A stretch of 64,000 bases of DNA from Halochromatium roseum (GTDB lineage: Bacteria > Pseudomonadota > Gammaproteobacteria > Chromatiales > Chromatiaceae): positions 1 to 64,000 of the forward strand of contig NZ_NHSH01000072.1 of assembly GCF_016653315.1 (NCBI RefSeq), written 5' to 3'. Shown here one piece after another: positions 38,580 to 49,539 of this stretch (position 1 is its first letter; each line of letters begins with the position of its first letter). Position numbers and translations under genes: made by a program. A model generated the notes under the pieces. It ran no database searches. It saw nothing but the letters and a program-made list of their open reading frames with translations, and was not told the DNA's origin.

Positions 38580-40910
38580 CTAGAAGGCCTGGCCGAAAGA
38601 GAATTGAAAGACTTGGGTCTCGTCCTGATCCGTCGAATTGATCGGATAGGCCAGGCTCAAAGATAGGGCACCCACGGGCGAGAGCCACGCAAACGAGACA
38701 CCCGTCGAGTAGCGCAGCTCGCCAAGGTCGAAGCCGGTTGGCGTGACCAATGGGTCGGACTCGGTCCACCAGACATTGCCGAAGTCAAAGAAAGCGCCGA
38801 GGCGAACGGTATTCTCAAAGCGACCGCCGATCGGTGGCGGCGCATAGACCTCTAGCGAGCCGGTGAGCTTTAGGTTGCCGCCGACCGGGTCCTCATTCCC
38901 GCCAATCTCGCGCGGACCGAGCGAGTAGGCGTCGTAGCCGCGCACCGACTGTGGGCCACCCGCGTAGAAATTCTCGAAGAACGGCAATTGCGCGGTATCC
39001 CCATAGCCGGCGCCATAGCCGATATCGCCCTTCGCAGCAAAGGTAAAACGGCGCGTCAGTGGGATGTACTGTCGACCCTGGACATTCAGCCGATAGTACT
39101 GAAGATCGCTGCCCGGGATCGCAATCTCGCCAAATACGCGCTGCAGCGTGCCGCGATTGGGAAAGATGGCCGAATCGCGGCTGTCTTTGGTATAGCTTGC
39201 AGTGACAAAGAAATCATTGAATTTCTCGCCATTGTCCAGCACGAAGTCCTGCGCCAGTGGCGAGGCTCCACCGGGAAAGAAGTGCGTATACTGATAGCGA
39301 AATCCGAGGCCGGCTCGGCTGTTATCGGAGATCGGCACGCCAAAGTTGATCTCAGCAACGCCAACGTCGGTCGTATAATCAGCGCCAGTCAGATCGTCGA
39401 AATTGGTTGCCCTGTAACTCAGATCAAAGCCTCGGCTAATGCCGTCGACCGTATAATAGGGGTTCGTGTAGGCCAGCCGATAGAGTTGCGAGCTGCGACT
39501 CGTATTCAACGCCAACGAGACACGCTTGCCCGTACCAAGAAAGTTATTCTGGGTCACACTGGCATTGAACAAGATGCCCTGCGACTGCGAAAAGCCAACG
39601 CCAGCGAGCAGGTTGCCAGAGGGCCTTTCCTTCACCGTCACATCCACATCCACCTGATCGGCGAGGCCGGGCACAGCTGGTGTTTCGAGCGTGACATCTT
39701 CAAAGTAGCCGAGTCGCTGCAGGCGCTCGCGCGAGCGTTTGACCAGCTCTGTAGAGAACCAGGCCCGCTCCAGCTGGCGCATCTCGCGCCGCAAGACGAC
39801 GTCACGGGTGCGTGTGTTGCCTTCCATGTTGATCCGACGGACGTAGACACGCTTGCCGGGATCGACAAAAAAGGTAATGGTGACCTCCTTGTTCTCTTCA
39901 TCGATTTCTGGCACTGCGTTGACGTTGGCAAAGGCATAGCCCTCACTGCCCAACAATTCCGAGATCCGCTCCGCGCTCTCGGTCGCCTTGATGCGAGAGA
40001 AGTCTTCACCGCGACGCAGGTGGATTAACGGAAATAGCTGCTCGGTCGGCACCGAAGACTCACCCGCGAGCTTGATGTCTTTGACCCGATAGACATCACC
40101 CTCTTCGACAGCGATGGTGACGTACATGCCGTCCTTATCCGGGCTGATCGAGACTTGGGTCGAGGTGATCTGGAAATTGACGTAGCCGCGATCGAGATAG
40201 AAGGAACGCAGATCCTCGAGATCACCACCCAACTTCTGCTTCGAATACTGGTCGTTCTTGGTATAGAACGAGTACCACCGAGTCGTACCTAGCTCGAACT
40301 GCTTCAGTAACTCTTTGTCATCAAAGGCCTCGTTACCGATGATATTGATCTGCTTGATGCGCGCGGTCCGGCCTTCAGTGATCGCGATCCTGACCCCCAC
40401 CCGGTTGCGTTCGAGCGGAGAGACCGTGGATTCGATGTCGACGCCATACTTGCCGGCACCGAAATACTGCCGACGTAGCTCCTGCTCGATGCGATCCAGC
40501 ATGGCTGGATTGAATACCCGACCCTCGGCGAGGCCGATCTCCTCGAGCCCCTGCTTGAGCTGGTCGGTCTTCAGGGATTTGTTACCAGAGATGTCGATCT
40601 GCGCGATGGCCGGGCGCTCGCGCACCACGACAATGAGCACATCACCTTCGCGCTCGACTTTGACATCACTGAAGAAACCGGTCGAATAGAGCGAGCGGAT
40701 GATATTGCCAGTAATGCCGTCGCTCACCCGATCCCCGACTTGCACCGGCAGGTAGTTGAAGATCGTCCCAGCAGCGATACGCTGGAGACCCTCGACGCGA
40801 ATATCGGCAACCTCGAATTCAGCGGCCTGGACGCCGACGGCGAGGAACAGCAAGGCGAAAACCGCTGCCCTCAATCGGCCTACTGCGCTGATAGCGCGAG
40901 ACGACGTCAC
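38580..40910 (-). CDS. bamA: Outer membrane assembly factor BamA
   Basis: 776 residues from GTG at 40910, which has AGGAGG five bases upstream; the frame's first ATG (40967) lacks a ribosome site. Signal peptide to VQAAEF; five POTRA domains (EVADIRVEGLQRIAAGTIFN starts the first) to ~residue 420; then the 16-strand barrel with FFENFYAGGPQSVRGYDAYS (VRGF/Y lid-lock motif) and the terminal strand ending FSFGQAF with the required final Phe. Inserts beta-barrel proteins in the outer membrane. Confidence 0.97.
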   Translation of the reverse strand: MTSSRAISAVGRLRAAVFALLFLAVGVQAAEFEVADIRVEGLQRIAAGTIFNYLPVQVGDRVSDGITGNIIRSLYSTGFFSDVKVEREGDVLIVVVRERPAIAQIDISGNKSLKTDQLKQGLEEIGLAEGRVFNPAMLDRIEQELRRQYFGAGKYGVDIESTVSPLERNRVGVRIAITEGRTARIKQINIIGNEAFDDKELLKQFELGTTRWYSFYTKNDQYSKQKLGGDLEDLRSFYLDRGYVNFQITSTQVSISPDKDGMYVTIAVEEGDVYRVKDIKLAGESSVPTEQLFPLIHLRRGEDFSRIKATESAERISELLGSEGYAFANVNAVPEIDEENKEVTITFFVDPGKRVYVRRINMEGNTRTRDVVLRREMRQLERAWFSTELVKRSRERLQRLGYFEDVTLETPAVPGLADQVDVDVTVKERPSGNLLAGVGFSQSQGILFNASVTQNNFLGTGKRVSLALNTSRSSQLYRLAYTNPYYTVDGISRGFDLSYRATNFDDLTGADYTTDVGVAEINFGVPISDNSRAGLGFRYQYTHFFPGGASPLAQDFVLDNGEKFNDFFVTASYTKDSRDSAIFPNRGTLQRVFGEIAIPGSDLQYYRLNVQGRQYIPLTRRFTFAAKGDIGYGAGYGDTAQLPFFENFYAGGPQSVRGYDAYSLGPREIGGNEDPVGGNLKLTGSLEVYAPPPIGGRFENTVRLGAFFDFGNVWWTESDPLVTPTGFDLGELRYSTGVSFAWLSPVGALSLSLAYPINSTDQDETQVFQFSFGQAF

Positions 40911-41086
40911 ATTGACCTCCTGGACAGGAAACGAACGATTCTTTGAACGATTCTTTAGGGTCGGCAAGGTCAGGCTTGCATGACGCGATCAAAGCAGCTG
41001 ATGGCGACCGACAAGACCCAACGCCTACAAAGCGCTCGAGTATAAGGGATTTACCCAAATCAGCCCAGCGAGATCACACCGGGGGA

Positions 41087-42451
41087 TCAACTCAGAAACC
41101 GTGCGATATCGACGTAGAAGGCCAGCGCCATCAGTGAGATCAGCAACGCAATGCCGATGCGTTGGCCCTGCTCCTGCACCGCCTCAGACAAGGGGCGGCC
41201 GATCGCGCCTTCGATCGCGAAGTAGAGGAGATGACCGCCATCGAGCACCGGGATCGGGAACAGGTTGATCAAGCCGAGACTCACGCTCAGTAGGGCGAGG
41301 AACTGAACGAACGAAGACAAACCGTAGCTCGCGGTCTGACCCGCTGCATTGGCGATACCGATGGGGCTGCTGATGTTCTCGACCGAAGCCTTACCGACCA
41401 GCATCTTGCCGACGATCTGAAGGGTCAAGACCGACACATCGACCACCCGCCGCGCAGCCTGGCCAATGGCCTCGACAGGTCCGTAAGAGACCCAGACCTC
41501 TTGCTCGGCGAGCAACTCGTCGGGGAATTGGACACCCGCGCCGATGCGCCCACTCTGCCCACCGTCGACCTCGACCGACCGTGGGCGGATCGAGAGCGTC
41601 AAGCGCTCTGCCCCGCGCTGGATCAAGAGACGCAAGACCTGATCAGGGTGCGCCTGCACCGTCTCGACCAGCGCCTGCCAATCGCTCATCTCAACGCCAT
41701 CGACTTGCAGCACCTGATCGCCGATCTTCAATCCCGCCTCCGCTGCCGGCTCGCCGGGGACCAGCTCGCCGATGACGGCAGGAATCAAGGGTGATGCGCG
41801 TTGCAGACCAATCGCATCGAGAAAGCCCTGGCCAGGCTCGAGATCGGCAAGCAGGTCGCCGTCTAGCACATGAACCTGTTCGCTGCCATCAGGGCGCCGG
41901 ATACGGATGCTGAGGTCGTCCCCACCGATCCCTTCGGACAGGGTCGTGAGCCAGACGGCGTTCCAGGTCGGCGTCGGACGCTCATCAACCTCAAGCACCA
42001 GATCTCCGGACTCGAAGCCCGCCTTAGCAGCAATGCTTTGCGGCGCCACCTCGCCAATCTCAGGCTTTAGGCCCGACTGCCCCACCATGAACAGCAGCCA
42101 GTAGAGCAGAAAGGCGAACAGGAAATTGAACGCTGGACCGGCGACGACGATGGCCGAGCGCACCCAGAGCTTTTGCCGATTAAAGGCTTGCCCCAACTCG
42201 GCCTCAGGCACGGGCTCTTCTCGCTCGTCAAGCATCTTGACATAACCACCGGCCGGTATCGCCGCGATGACGTACTCGGTCGGATCGGCGCGCCGGCGCC
42301 AGGTCAGCAGCGGACGCCCGAAGCCAATCGAGAACCGCAGAACCTTGACACCGAGCCGACGCGCAACCCAGAAGTGCCCAAATTCGTGCACGGTGACCAG
42401 GACAATGATGGCGACTAGAAAGGCGCCAAGCTTGAGGAGCAGGTCCATCAT
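41087..42451 (-). CDS. rseP: Site-2 protease RseP
   Basis: 454 residues. Zinc motif VTVHEFGHFWVARRLGVKVL near the N-terminus and FPIPVLDGGHLLYFAIE near the C-terminus; two PDZ domains between (FESGDLVLEVDERPTP and LKIGDQVLQVDGVEM). Four membrane spans. Cleaves the anti-sigma factor RseA in the sigma-E envelope response. Seven bases from dxr. Confidence 0.96.
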   Translation of the reverse strand: MMDLLLKLGAFLVAIIVLVTVHEFGHFWVARRLGVKVLRFSIGFGRPLLTWRRRADPTEYVIAAIPAGGYVKMLDEREEPVPEAELGQAFNRQKLWVRSAIVVAGPAFNFLFAFLLYWLLFMVGQSGLKPEIGEVAPQSIAAKAGFESGDLVLEVDERPTPTWNAVWLTTLSEGIGGDDLSIRIRRPDGSEQVHVLDGDLLADLEPGQGFLDAIGLQRASPLIPAVIGELVPGEPAAEAGLKIGDQVLQVDGVEMSDWQALVETVQAHPDQVLRLLIQRGAERLTLSIRPRSVEVDGGQSGRIGAGVQFPDELLAEQEVWVSYGPVEAIGQAARRVVDVSVLTLQIVGKMLVGKASVENISSPIGIANAAGQTASYGLSSFVQFLALLSVSLGLINLFPIPVLDGGHLLYFAIEGAIGRPLSEAVQEQGQRIGIALLISLMALAFYVDIARFLS

Positions 42452-42457
42452 GATGGG

Positions 42458-43645
42458 TTAAGCGACCATCTCGAGCAGGCTTTGTTCCGCAATCTCACGC
42501 GCCCGAGCATCGACTGCAAGCACCTGCTCGAGACCGTTGGCACCCACCGGCACGGCCGGCAGCTGGTCCATGGTGCGCTCGACCAGCGTCGCGATCTGGG
42601 TGAAACCGATCCGCTCGGCCAGGAAACCAGCCACCGCAACCTCATTGGCGGCGTTCAGCACCACCGGAGCGGTACCACCCTCGCCCGCGGCCCGGTACGC
42701 CAATGCGAGACAGGGAAAGCGGTCCAGCGCCGGCGGTTCGAAATCAAGCTGAGCGGTCATAAACAGGTCCAGCGGCTCGACACCAGAGGCCATCCGCTCC
42801 GGCCAAGCCAGGGCGTGCGCAATCGGCGTTCGCATATCCGGATTTCCGAGCTGGGCCAAGACCGAGCCGTCGGAGTACTGCACCATCGAGTGGATCACGC
42901 TCTGCGGATGCACTACGACCTGAATCTTGGCCGGTGAGGTATTGAACAGCCAGCAGGCCTCGATGATCTCCAGGCCTTTATTCATCATGGTCGCGGAATC
43001 CACCGAGATCTTGCGTCCCATCTGCCAATTCGGATGGGCGCAGGCCTGATCCGGCGTCACTGCCGCCAGCGACTCAGGCGCGGCATCACGGAACGGCCCA
43101 CCCGAGGCGGTCAGTAGGATGCGCTCGACGCCACAGTTGCCGAGTCCATCGGCAAAGCTGGGCGGCATGCACTGAAAGATCGCGTTGTGTTCGCTATCGA
43201 TCGGCAGAAGTAAAGCGTTGCTCTCCGCCACCGCCCGCATCATGATGTCCCCGGCCACCACCAGCGCCTCCTTGTTCGCCAGCAAGACGCGCTTACCAGC
43301 ACGGGTCGCCGCCAACGTCGACGGCAGACCTGCCGCGCCAACGATGGCCGCCATCACATAATCGGCCTCGGGCAACGCGGCAACGCTGTTCAACGACTCG
43401 GCACCCGCAAGGACCTCGGGCGGCCGGGACATGTCCGCGAGCCGCTCACGCAACGCGACTGCGGCCGAGGCATCGACCATCACCGCATAGTCAGGCTCTA
43501 CGCGTCGGCATTGCTCGGCCATGCGCTCGACGTTGCGGTGCGCGCTCAGCGCCACCACCCGAAAACGATCTGGATGCCGCAGCACGACATCGAGCGTACT
43601 GACGCCAATAGAGCCGGTCGAACCGAGCACCGTGATACCGATCAT
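42458..43645 (-). CDS. dxr: 1-deoxy-D-xylulose-5-phosphate reductoisomerase
   Basis: 395 residues. NADPH site [35 protein letters not shown] and ASGGPFRDA carry metal/substrate residues; [20 protein letters not shown] is the flexible loop. Second step of the MEP isoprenoid pathway; the next gene but one (uppS) uses its product. Confidence 0.97.
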   Translation of the reverse strand: MIGITVLGSTGSIGVSTLDVVLRHPDRFRVVALSAHRNVERMAEQCRRVEPDYAVMVDASAAVALRERLADMSRPPEVLAGAESLNSVAALPEADYVMAAIVGAAGLPSTLAATRAGKRVLLANKEALVVAGDIMMRAVAESNALLLPIDSEHNAIFQCMPPSFADGLGNCGVERILLTASGGPFRDAAPESLAAVTPDQACAHPNWQMGRKISVDSATMMNKGLEIIEACWLFNTSPAKIQVVVHPQSVIHSMVQYSDGSVLAQLGNPDMRTPIAHALAWPERMASGVEPLDLFMTAQLDFEPPALDRFPCLALAYRAAGEGGTAPVVLNAANEVAVAGFLAERIGFTQIATLVERTMDQLPAVPVGANGLEQVLAVDARAREIAEQSLLEMVA

Positions 43646-43658
43646 AGCCTCTCCTCCA

Positions 43659-44513
43659 TCATTGCCCGCCGATGAGCCAGATGTAGCCTAGCGCAAAGAT
43701 CGGAGCCGCTGCTGTCAGACTGTCGATGCGATCCAGTATGCCGCCATGGCCGGGCAATAGGGCGCCGGCATCTTTGATTCCACGCCGCCGCTTCAGCAAG
43801 CTCTCGAACAGATCGCCAACCACCGACATCACCGCGGTCAGGACACAGATCAGCACGAGAAGCAACATCTTCACTGCCGACAAGCCAAGCAGAATCGCAA
43901 CGACCGCACCCCAGACAACCGCGGCAGCCAAGCCGGCATAGACGCCAGCACGCGTCTTGCCGGGACTGAGCAGAGCGGACAACTTTGCGCGGCCGAAGCG
44001 CCGCCCACCAAAATAGGCAGCAGAATCCGCGATCCAGATCAGCATCAGCAAACCCAGCGCAACGCCCGGGCCGTTGTCTGGGAGTCGGTGCAACTGCACC
44101 AACGCCAGCCAAGGCGCCACCAGCACCAAGAGACCCAACAGCAACAGCACCGGCTCGATCTGCGTTGGTTGATCGATGCGCTCAATCGAGACCAGCCGCA
44201 CCGAGAGCACCAACCACCAGAGTGCGGCAGCGGCCAGGATAAAGCTATCGAACTGAGTGGCTGCAGCCAGCCAGAGGAAGAGCAGGCAGGCCAGCGTCAG
44301 CGCCACATAGCCAGCGCGCACCGCCCGCGCATCGAACCCCGCCAGCGCCGACCATTCCCAAGCGCCCATGGCGACAAACAGCGCCATCAACAGCGCCACC
44401 CAAGCCGTGGGCAACAGCAGCACGCCGACCATCACCAAGGGCGCTAGCAGGAGCGCGGTCAAAACCCGAGCACGCAACGCGGGCGTCCACCAACCAGCAC
44501 GATCAGACGCCAT
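43659..44513 (-). CDS. cdsA: Phosphatidate cytidylyltransferase
   Basis: 284 residues from ATG at 44513, overlapping uppS by 11 bases. Multi-span membrane protein; C-terminal signature [20 protein letters not shown] followed by [12 protein letters not shown]. Makes CDP-diacylglycerol for phospholipids. Confidence 0.95.
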   Translation of the reverse strand: MASDRAGWWTPALRARVLTALLLAPLVMVGVLLLPTAWVALLMALFVAMGAWEWSALAGFDARAVRAGYVALTLACLLFLWLAAATQFDSFILAAAALWWLVLSVRLVSIERIDQPTQIEPVLLLLGLLVLVAPWLALVQLHRLPDNGPGVALGLLMLIWIADSAAYFGGRRFGRAKLSALLSPGKTRAGVYAGLAAAVVWGAVVAILLGLSAVKMLLLVLICVLTAVMSVVGDLFESLLKRRRGIKDAGALLPGHGGILDRIDSLTAAAPIFALGYIWLIGGQ

Positions 44514-45279
44514 AGACTTTGGCCAGTTCGGTGACCTGTTCACTGGTGAGGCCAAAGCGTCGCTGACGACGCCCGAAATCCTTCAGCGCAGCACCAAAGG
44601 CATCGGCATCAAACTCGGGCCACATCAGATCTGAGAAATAAAACTCGGCGTAGGCCGACTGCCACAGCAGAAAGTTACTGATGCGCTTCTCACCGCCGGT
44701 GCGGATGAACAGATCGGGCTCAGGTAGTCCGGCTGTGCAGAGGCGGGACTCGATGCGCTTCTCATCAATCGCGTCCGGCTCAAGTCGCCCGGCAGACACC
44801 TCTCGGGCCAGGGCGCGGACCGACTGCGCAATATCCCAGCGGCCGCCATAGTTCGCGGCCACCTGAAGCAGCAAGGCATCGCCTTCGCGGGTCGCCGCCT
44901 CGGCCGCAGCCAACTGACGTTGCAGCCTGTCCGAGAACGCGGATAGATCACCAATGAAGCGGAGCTTCACGCCGTGCTCCGCCAGGCGACTCACCTCAGC
45001 CCTCAGGGTACTCATGAAGAGTTCAAGCAAGGTGCTGACCTCAGATTTTGGCCGCCGCCAATTCTCGCTGCTAAACGCAAACAGGGTGAGGATCTTCACG
45101 CCGCTGCGCAGGCTCTGTTCGACCACAGCGCGAACGCTCTTAGCCCCAGCGCGGTGGCCCTGAGTCCTGGGCAAGCCACGTTGCCGCGCCCATCGCCCGT
45201 TGCCATCCATGATGATAGCGACATGATGAGGCACCTTGAACGGGACTCCTTCACGATCGACGACGGGCGCTAGGATCAT
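44503..45279 (-). CDS. uppS: Undecaprenyl diphosphate synthase
   Basis: 258 residues. HVAIIMDGNGRWARQRGLPR (catalytic Asp), FAFSSENWRRP and DLFIRTGGEKRISNFLLWQS are the conserved cis-prenyltransferase blocks. Makes the C55 lipid carrier for peptidoglycan and O-antigen. Confidence 0.97.
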   Translation of the reverse strand: MILAPVVDREGVPFKVPHHVAIIMDGNGRWARQRGLPRTQGHRAGAKSVRAVVEQSLRSGVKILTLFAFSSENWRRPKSEVSTLLELFMSTLRAEVSRLAEHGVKLRFIGDLSAFSDRLQRQLAAAEAATREGDALLLQVAANYGGRWDIAQSVRALAREVSAGRLEPDAIDEKRIESRLCTAGLPEPDLFIRTGGEKRISNFLLWQSAYAEFYFSDLMWPEFDADAFGAALKDFGRRQRRFGLTSEQVTELAKVYGV

Positions 45280-45335
45280 CAGTGATCAGCGAGCTTCACA
45301 AGGCAGCAACCAGAGATGCGGAACAGTGGCCGCAC

Positions 45336-45893
45336 TCAAATCGCCATCAGATCCTGCTCTTTCTCCTCCAAAATCTGATCGACCTCTTTAACGAACTGAT
45401 CGGTCAGTTTTTGAACAATCTCTTGTCCGCGCCGCTCGTCATCTTCAGAGATGAGCTTTTCCTTGACCAGTTCCTTCAGCTCGTGATTAGCGTCGCGACG
45501 AATATTACGCACCGCAACACGTGCCTGTTCCGCTTCTCCCCGAGCGATGCGCTGCAAGTCACGGCGCCGTTCTTCTGTGAGTGCAGGCATCGGCACACGG
45601 ATCACAGTGCCAGCGCTATTCGGGTTGACGCCGAGGTCCGACTGGATGATCGCCTTCTCAACCGCTTGCACCATGTTGCGCTCCCAGGGCGTCACGGTCA
45701 GCGTGCGTGCATCCTCAACGGCGACGTTCGCAACCTGATTGATGGGCACGTCGGAGCCGTAATAGCTCACCTTCAAGTGATCCAGCAACGACGGATGGGC
45801 GCGTCCGGTTCGGATCTTCGCGAGTTCGTGACGCAATGCCTCAGCGCTCTTGGACATCCGATCTGCCGCGTCTTTCTTGATGTCGTCGATCAT
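45336..45893 (-). CDS. frr: Ribosome recycling factor
   Basis: 185 residues, standard length. [20 protein letters not shown] and [20 protein letters not shown] are family landmarks. Overlaps pyrH by four bases. Confidence 0.97.
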   Translation of the reverse strand: MIDDIKKDAADRMSKSAEALRHELAKIRTGRAHPSLLDHLKVSYYGSDVPINQVANVAVEDARTLTVTPWERNMVQAVEKAIIQSDLGVNPNSAGTVIRVPMPALTEERRRDLQRIARGEAEQARVAVRNIRRDANHELKELVKEKLISEDDERRGQEIVQKLTDQFVKEVDQILEEKEQDLMAI

Positions 45894-46618
45894 TGTTGAT
45901 TCCCAGTCACGACCAGCGAGCCAATATCCTCACCCGCCGCCACTCGGGCAAGCGCGCCGGCCTCATAAATGTTCAAGATGCGCAGCGGGATTCCATTGTC
46001 ACGGCAGAGGACGATGGCCGTTGTGTCCATCACCTTGAGCCGTTCGGCGATGGCCTGATCATAGGTCAATCGCTTGTAGAAGGTTGCGTTCGGATTCGTC
46101 ATCGGGTCGTCCGAAAAGACGCCATCGACCTTGGTCGCCTTGACCAGGAGATCAGCGCCGATCTCAACCGCACGCAAGCTTGCGGCTGAGTCAGTCGTAA
46201 AGAAGGGGTTGCCGGTGCCAGCGGCAAAGATGGTCACGAGCCCCTTCTCCAGATGCCGCAGCGCACGCCGGCGAATATAGTCTTCGCAGACCTGATTGAC
46301 CTTCAGTGCCGACATCACTCGGGTTGGCACCGAGCGGCGCTCGAGTGCATCCTGCATCGCGAGCGCATTCATCAGCGTCGCCAACATCCCCATGTGATCG
46401 CCGGTCACGCGGTCCATGCCCTCAGCAGCGAGGGCCGCGCCACGAAAGATGTTTCCGCCGCCGATGACCAACGCCAGCTGTACCCCTTGGCGCGCTAGAT
46501 CGGCAATGTCATCGGCGAGACGTCCCAACAACTTCGGGTCGATACCGCAGGACTCATCGCCGAGCAGCGCCTCGCCGCTCAGCTTCAACAGGATACGCCG
46601 ATAGGGTGTCTGCGGCAC
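45890..46618 (-). CDS. pyrH: UMP kinase
   Basis: 242 residues from GTG at 46618 (GGA a few bases upstream); the frame is open to 46759 but that extension is not conserved. [35 protein letters not shown], and [20 protein letters not shown] are the amino-acid-kinase-fold motifs. Confidence 0.96.
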   Translation of the reverse strand: MPQTPYRRILLKLSGEALLGDESCGIDPKLLGRLADDIADLARQGVQLALVIGGGNIFRGAALAAEGMDRVTGDHMGMLATLMNALAMQDALERRSVPTRVMSALKVNQVCEDYIRRRALRHLEKGLVTIFAAGTGNPFFTTDSAASLRAVEIGADLLVKATKVDGVFSDDPMTNPNATFYKRLTYDQAIAERLKVMDTTAIVLCRDNGIPLRILNIYEAGALARVAAGEDIGSLVVTGNQQ

Positions 46619-46652
46619 GTTCCGATCCTTAAGCGTTGGATTAATGGTTGCC

Positions 46653-47540
46653 CTAGACCTGACCCGCTTGGGCCTTAACCTCTTCAGCGAAGTTTTCCAC
46701 CTTCTTCTCGACCCCCTCGCCGACCTCCATCCGCACGAACCGCTTGACCTCGGCGCCACGCGCCTTGAGCAGATCGCCGACCTGGGTATCAGGGTCCTTG
46801 ACGAAGGCCTGGCCGAGCAGGGTCACCTCTTCGAGATACTTCCGCATCCGCCCTTCAGTGATCTTATCGATGATGTTGGCCGGTTTGCCACTCTCGAGGG
46901 CCTGAGCCTGGAAGATCTCGCGCTCCTTTGCGAGCGCATCAGCCGGAACCTGTTCGGCCGAGACACAAAGCGGGCTCGACGCTGCGATGTGCATCGCAAT
47001 ATCGCGCCCAAGGGTCTCATCGCCGCCGAGCATCTCGACCAACACGGCGATACGCACGCCATGCCTGTAGCTGTACAGGTCGCCTTCGGGGGCATCGAAA
47101 CGCTGCATGCGACGCACAGCAACATTCTCGCCGATCTTGGCGATCAGCGCCTGCCGCGCCTCCTCGACGGTCTCTCCGGAGCCGCCTGCCAACGGCTGAG
47201 CCGCGAGTGCGACCTCACCCGTTACACCGCTGGTCAGCGCCGTCTCGGCGACTGCGGCAGCGAACCCAGCAAAATGCTCGTCCTTGGCCACAAAGTCGGT
47301 CTCGCTATTGACCTCGACCACGACAGCGGTGCTGCCGTTATCGGCGATACGGAGCTCCGCGACGCCGTCAGCGGCAACCCGCCCGGCCTTCTTCGCAGCC
47401 TTTGCCTGCCCCGACTTGCGCATCGCCTCGATGGCAGCCTCAATATCGCCATTCGTCTCGACCAACGCCTTTTTGCATTCCATCATGCCGGCGCCGGTAC
47501 GCTCGCGCAGCTCCTTGACCAGTGCGGCTGAAATCGCCAT
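46653..47540 (-). CDS. tsf: Elongation factor Ts
   Basis: 295 residues. [20 protein letters not shown] (UBA-like start) and [20 protein letters not shown] (EF-Tu contact) are diagnostic. Nucleotide exchange on EF-Tu. Confidence 0.97.
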   Translation of the reverse strand: MAISAALVKELRERTGAGMMECKKALVETNGDIEAAIEAMRKSGQAKAAKKAGRVAADGVAELRIADNGSTAVVVEVNSETDFVAKDEHFAGFAAAVAETALTSGVTGEVALAAQPLAGGSGETVEEARQALIAKIGENVAVRRMQRFDAPEGDLYSYRHGVRIAVLVEMLGGDETLGRDIAMHIAASSPLCVSAEQVPADALAKEREIFQAQALESGKPANIIDKITEGRMRKYLEEVTLLGQAFVKDPDTQVGDLLKARGAEVKRFVRMEVGEGVEKKVENFAEEVKAQAGQV

Positions 47541-47566
47541 GAGTCACTCCAACAAAATTGATTGAA

Positions 47567-47596
47567 GCCCGAGACAGTCGCGCAGCGCGCTCGGGC
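47567..47596 (-). promoter_or_regulatory. rpsB-tsf intercistronic hairpin
   Basis: GCCCGAG (47567-47573) pairs with CTCGGGC (47590-47596) in the 80-bp gap between rpsB and tsf. No strong T-run, so more likely an attenuator or mRNA stabiliser than a full stop. Confidence 0.45.
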
Positions 47597-47620
47597 AAGA
47601 TTCGATCTGAATCCGATCGT

Positions 47621-48364
47621 TCAGCCTGCAGCGGCAGCCTCGGGCTCGTCGGCAAGGTCGCGACCGCCGGCCATCGCCGCCGCCGTCTGACGCCCGTCGA
47701 GGATGGCCGAGGCGGCGCCTTCGATGTAGAGCCGGACGGCACGGATCGCGTCGTCGTTGCCAGGGATCACATAGTCGACATGGCTCGGATCGTTGTTGGT
47801 ATCGACAACGCCGACCACTGGCACGCCAAGCTTGTTGGCCTCGTTGACGGCGATCTTCTCGTGACCGACGTCGACCACGAATAAGGCATCAGGCAGACCG
47901 TTCATGTTCTTGATGCCGCCAAGGCTCAGCTCGAGCTTGTCCAGTTCGCGGCGCAGGGTGAGCTGCTCCTTCTTACCGAAGCGCTCGATGCTGCCGTCTT
48001 CGAACATCACCTCGAGCTCTTTGAGCCGCGCAATCGACTGCTTAACGGTCTTGAAGTTGGTCAGCATGCCGCCGAGCCAACGATGATTCACGAAGGGCAT
48101 GTTGCAGCGCGTCGCTTCCTCACGGATTGCGTCTTGCGCCGCCCGCTTGGTGCCGACGAACAGGACCTTGCCACCATTCGCCGCAAGCTTGCCCAGATAA
48201 CCCATCGCCTCCTGATAGAGCGGCAGGGTGCGCTCCAGGTTGACGATATGGATCTTGTTCCGCTGCCCAAAGATGTAGGCCGCCATCTTCGGGTTCCAGT
48301 AACGGGTCTGATGGCCGAAATGGACACCGGCCTGCAGCATATCCCGCATCGATACGTCGCTCAT
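47621..48364 (-). CDS. rpsB: 30S ribosomal protein S2
   Basis: 247 residues from ATG at 48364. [40 protein letters not shown] and [20 protein letters not shown] are conserved S2 segments. Heads the long leftward operon. Confidence 0.97.
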   Translation of the reverse strand: MSDVSMRDMLQAGVHFGHQTRYWNPKMAAYIFGQRNKIHIVNLERTLPLYQEAMGYLGKLAANGGKVLFVGTKRAAQDAIREEATRCNMPFVNHRWLGGMLTNFKTVKQSIARLKELEVMFEDGSIERFGKKEQLTLRRELDKLELSLGGIKNMNGLPDALFVVDVGHEKIAVNEANKLGVPVVGVVDTNNDPSHVDYVIPGNDDAIRAVRLYIEGAASAILDGRQTAAAMAGGRDLADEPEAAAAG

Positions 48365-48675
48365 GAACCTGTACTCGTGTTGGGTTGGGCCTCCACGCAC
48401 CCCATGATGCAACCTCTTATGAGGCACCCAGCATCATGTGTCGGCACGTGTGTGGCGTATTTTGATTGTCACGCCCTGCAGCCATCGGTCCTTGACCATA
48501 GCCGCCGGCAGCGACATCTCTATCTGGGATAAATACGGAGAACGGAACTGAGGTTGATTGCCCGACTCCGCTGCGTCTTATACCATGGCGGGTTTCATCG
48601 TCGCAAACCACAGCGACGTCGAGAAGACCCTCGTCGTTCTTCACGAGTATTCTCTATCGCGGGACTTTTTACCCT
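48365..48675. promoter_or_regulatory. Divergent rpsB / map control region
   Basis: No gene. Rightward, TTGATT (48555-48560) and TTATAC (48579-48584), 18 bp apart, form a plausible map promoter. The leftward side (48365-48440) is the rpsB leader and can fold (CCCATGATG and related stretches); S2 represses its own operon through such a leader in E. coli, and the same is inferred here. I could not place the rpsB promoter with confidence. Confidence 0.4.
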
Positions 48676-49539
48676 ATGAGTGTTGCCATCAAGAGCGCCG
48701 AGGAAATCGAAAAGATGCGGGTTGCGGGCCGGCTGGCAGCGTCTGTGCTCGAGATGATCGAGCCACACGTGGTGCCCGGCGTTACCACCGACGAGCTCGA
48801 CCGCATCTGCCACGCCTTCATCGTCAACCAGCTCGATGCGATTCCTGCACCGCTCAACTATCGCGGCTTCCCCCGCTCGATCTGCACCTCGGTTAACAAT
48901 CAGGTTTGCCACGGTATTCCTGGCAATAAGCGCCTGAAGAAGGGCGATATCGTCAATATCGATATCACCGTCATCAAGGACGGCTACCACGGTGACACCA
49001 GCAAGATGTTCTACGTCGGCGAGCCGACAGTGCTGGCCCGAAGACTGGTCGAGATCACCCAACAGGCGATGCGTATCGGCATCGCCGCAGCAAGACCAGG
49101 CGCCACGCTTGGCGACATCGGTCATGCGATCCAGACCTTTGTCGAGCGTCATCGTTTCTCGGTGGTGCGCGAGTACTGCGGTCATGGCATCGGACGCGAA
49201 TTCCACGAAGAGCCGCAGGTGCTCCATTACGGCAAGCCAGGCGACGGGCTCCGGCTGCAGGCGGGCATGTGCTTCACGATCGAGCCGATGGTCAATGCCG
49301 GCAAACGCCAGGTCAAACTCCTCCCCGATGGCTGGACCGTGGTCACCAAGGATCGCGCCCTCTCGGCACAGTGGGAGCACACCATCCTGATCACCGACGA
49401 CGGCCACGAGGTCTTAACGCTGCGCCAGGAAGAGCTGGCGCAGGCCGCCGGGTCAGACGCCGAGCAAGGCCCCGAGCAGGCGGTCGAAACAGCCACGGGC
49501 AGCGCAACGCCGGCTCAGCTTCGCACAGGCACCGGATGA
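48676..49539 (+). CDS. map: Methionine aminopeptidase, type I
   Basis: 287 residues. Metal ligands lie in NIDITVIKDGYHGDTSKMF (two Asp), CGHGIGREFHEEPQVLHY (His), MCFTIEPMV (Glu) and QWEHTILI (Glu). Removes N-terminal Met. Tail of ~25 residues (QAAGSDAEQGPEQAVETATG) exceeds the E. coli enzyme. Divergent from rpsB and coupled to glnD by ATGA. Confidence 0.97.
   Translation: MSVAIKSAEEIEKMRVAGRLAASVLEMIEPHVVPGVTTDELDRICHAFIVNQLDAIPAPLNYRGFPRSICTSVNNQVCHGIPGNKRLKKGDIVNIDITVIKDGYHGDTSKMFYVGEPTVLARRLVEITQQAMRIGIAAARPGATLGDIGHAIQTFVERHRFSVVREYCGHGIGREFHEEPQVLHYGKPGDGLRLQAGMCFTIEPMVNAGKRQVKLLPDGWTVVTKDRALSAQWEHTILITDDGHEVLTLRQEELAQAAGSDAEQGPEQAVETATGSATPAQLRTGTG

Noticed and set aside
38988-40028. 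346-codon plus-strand frame opposite bamA
   Set aside because: Antisense shadow; bamA is complete with POTRA and barrel motifs.
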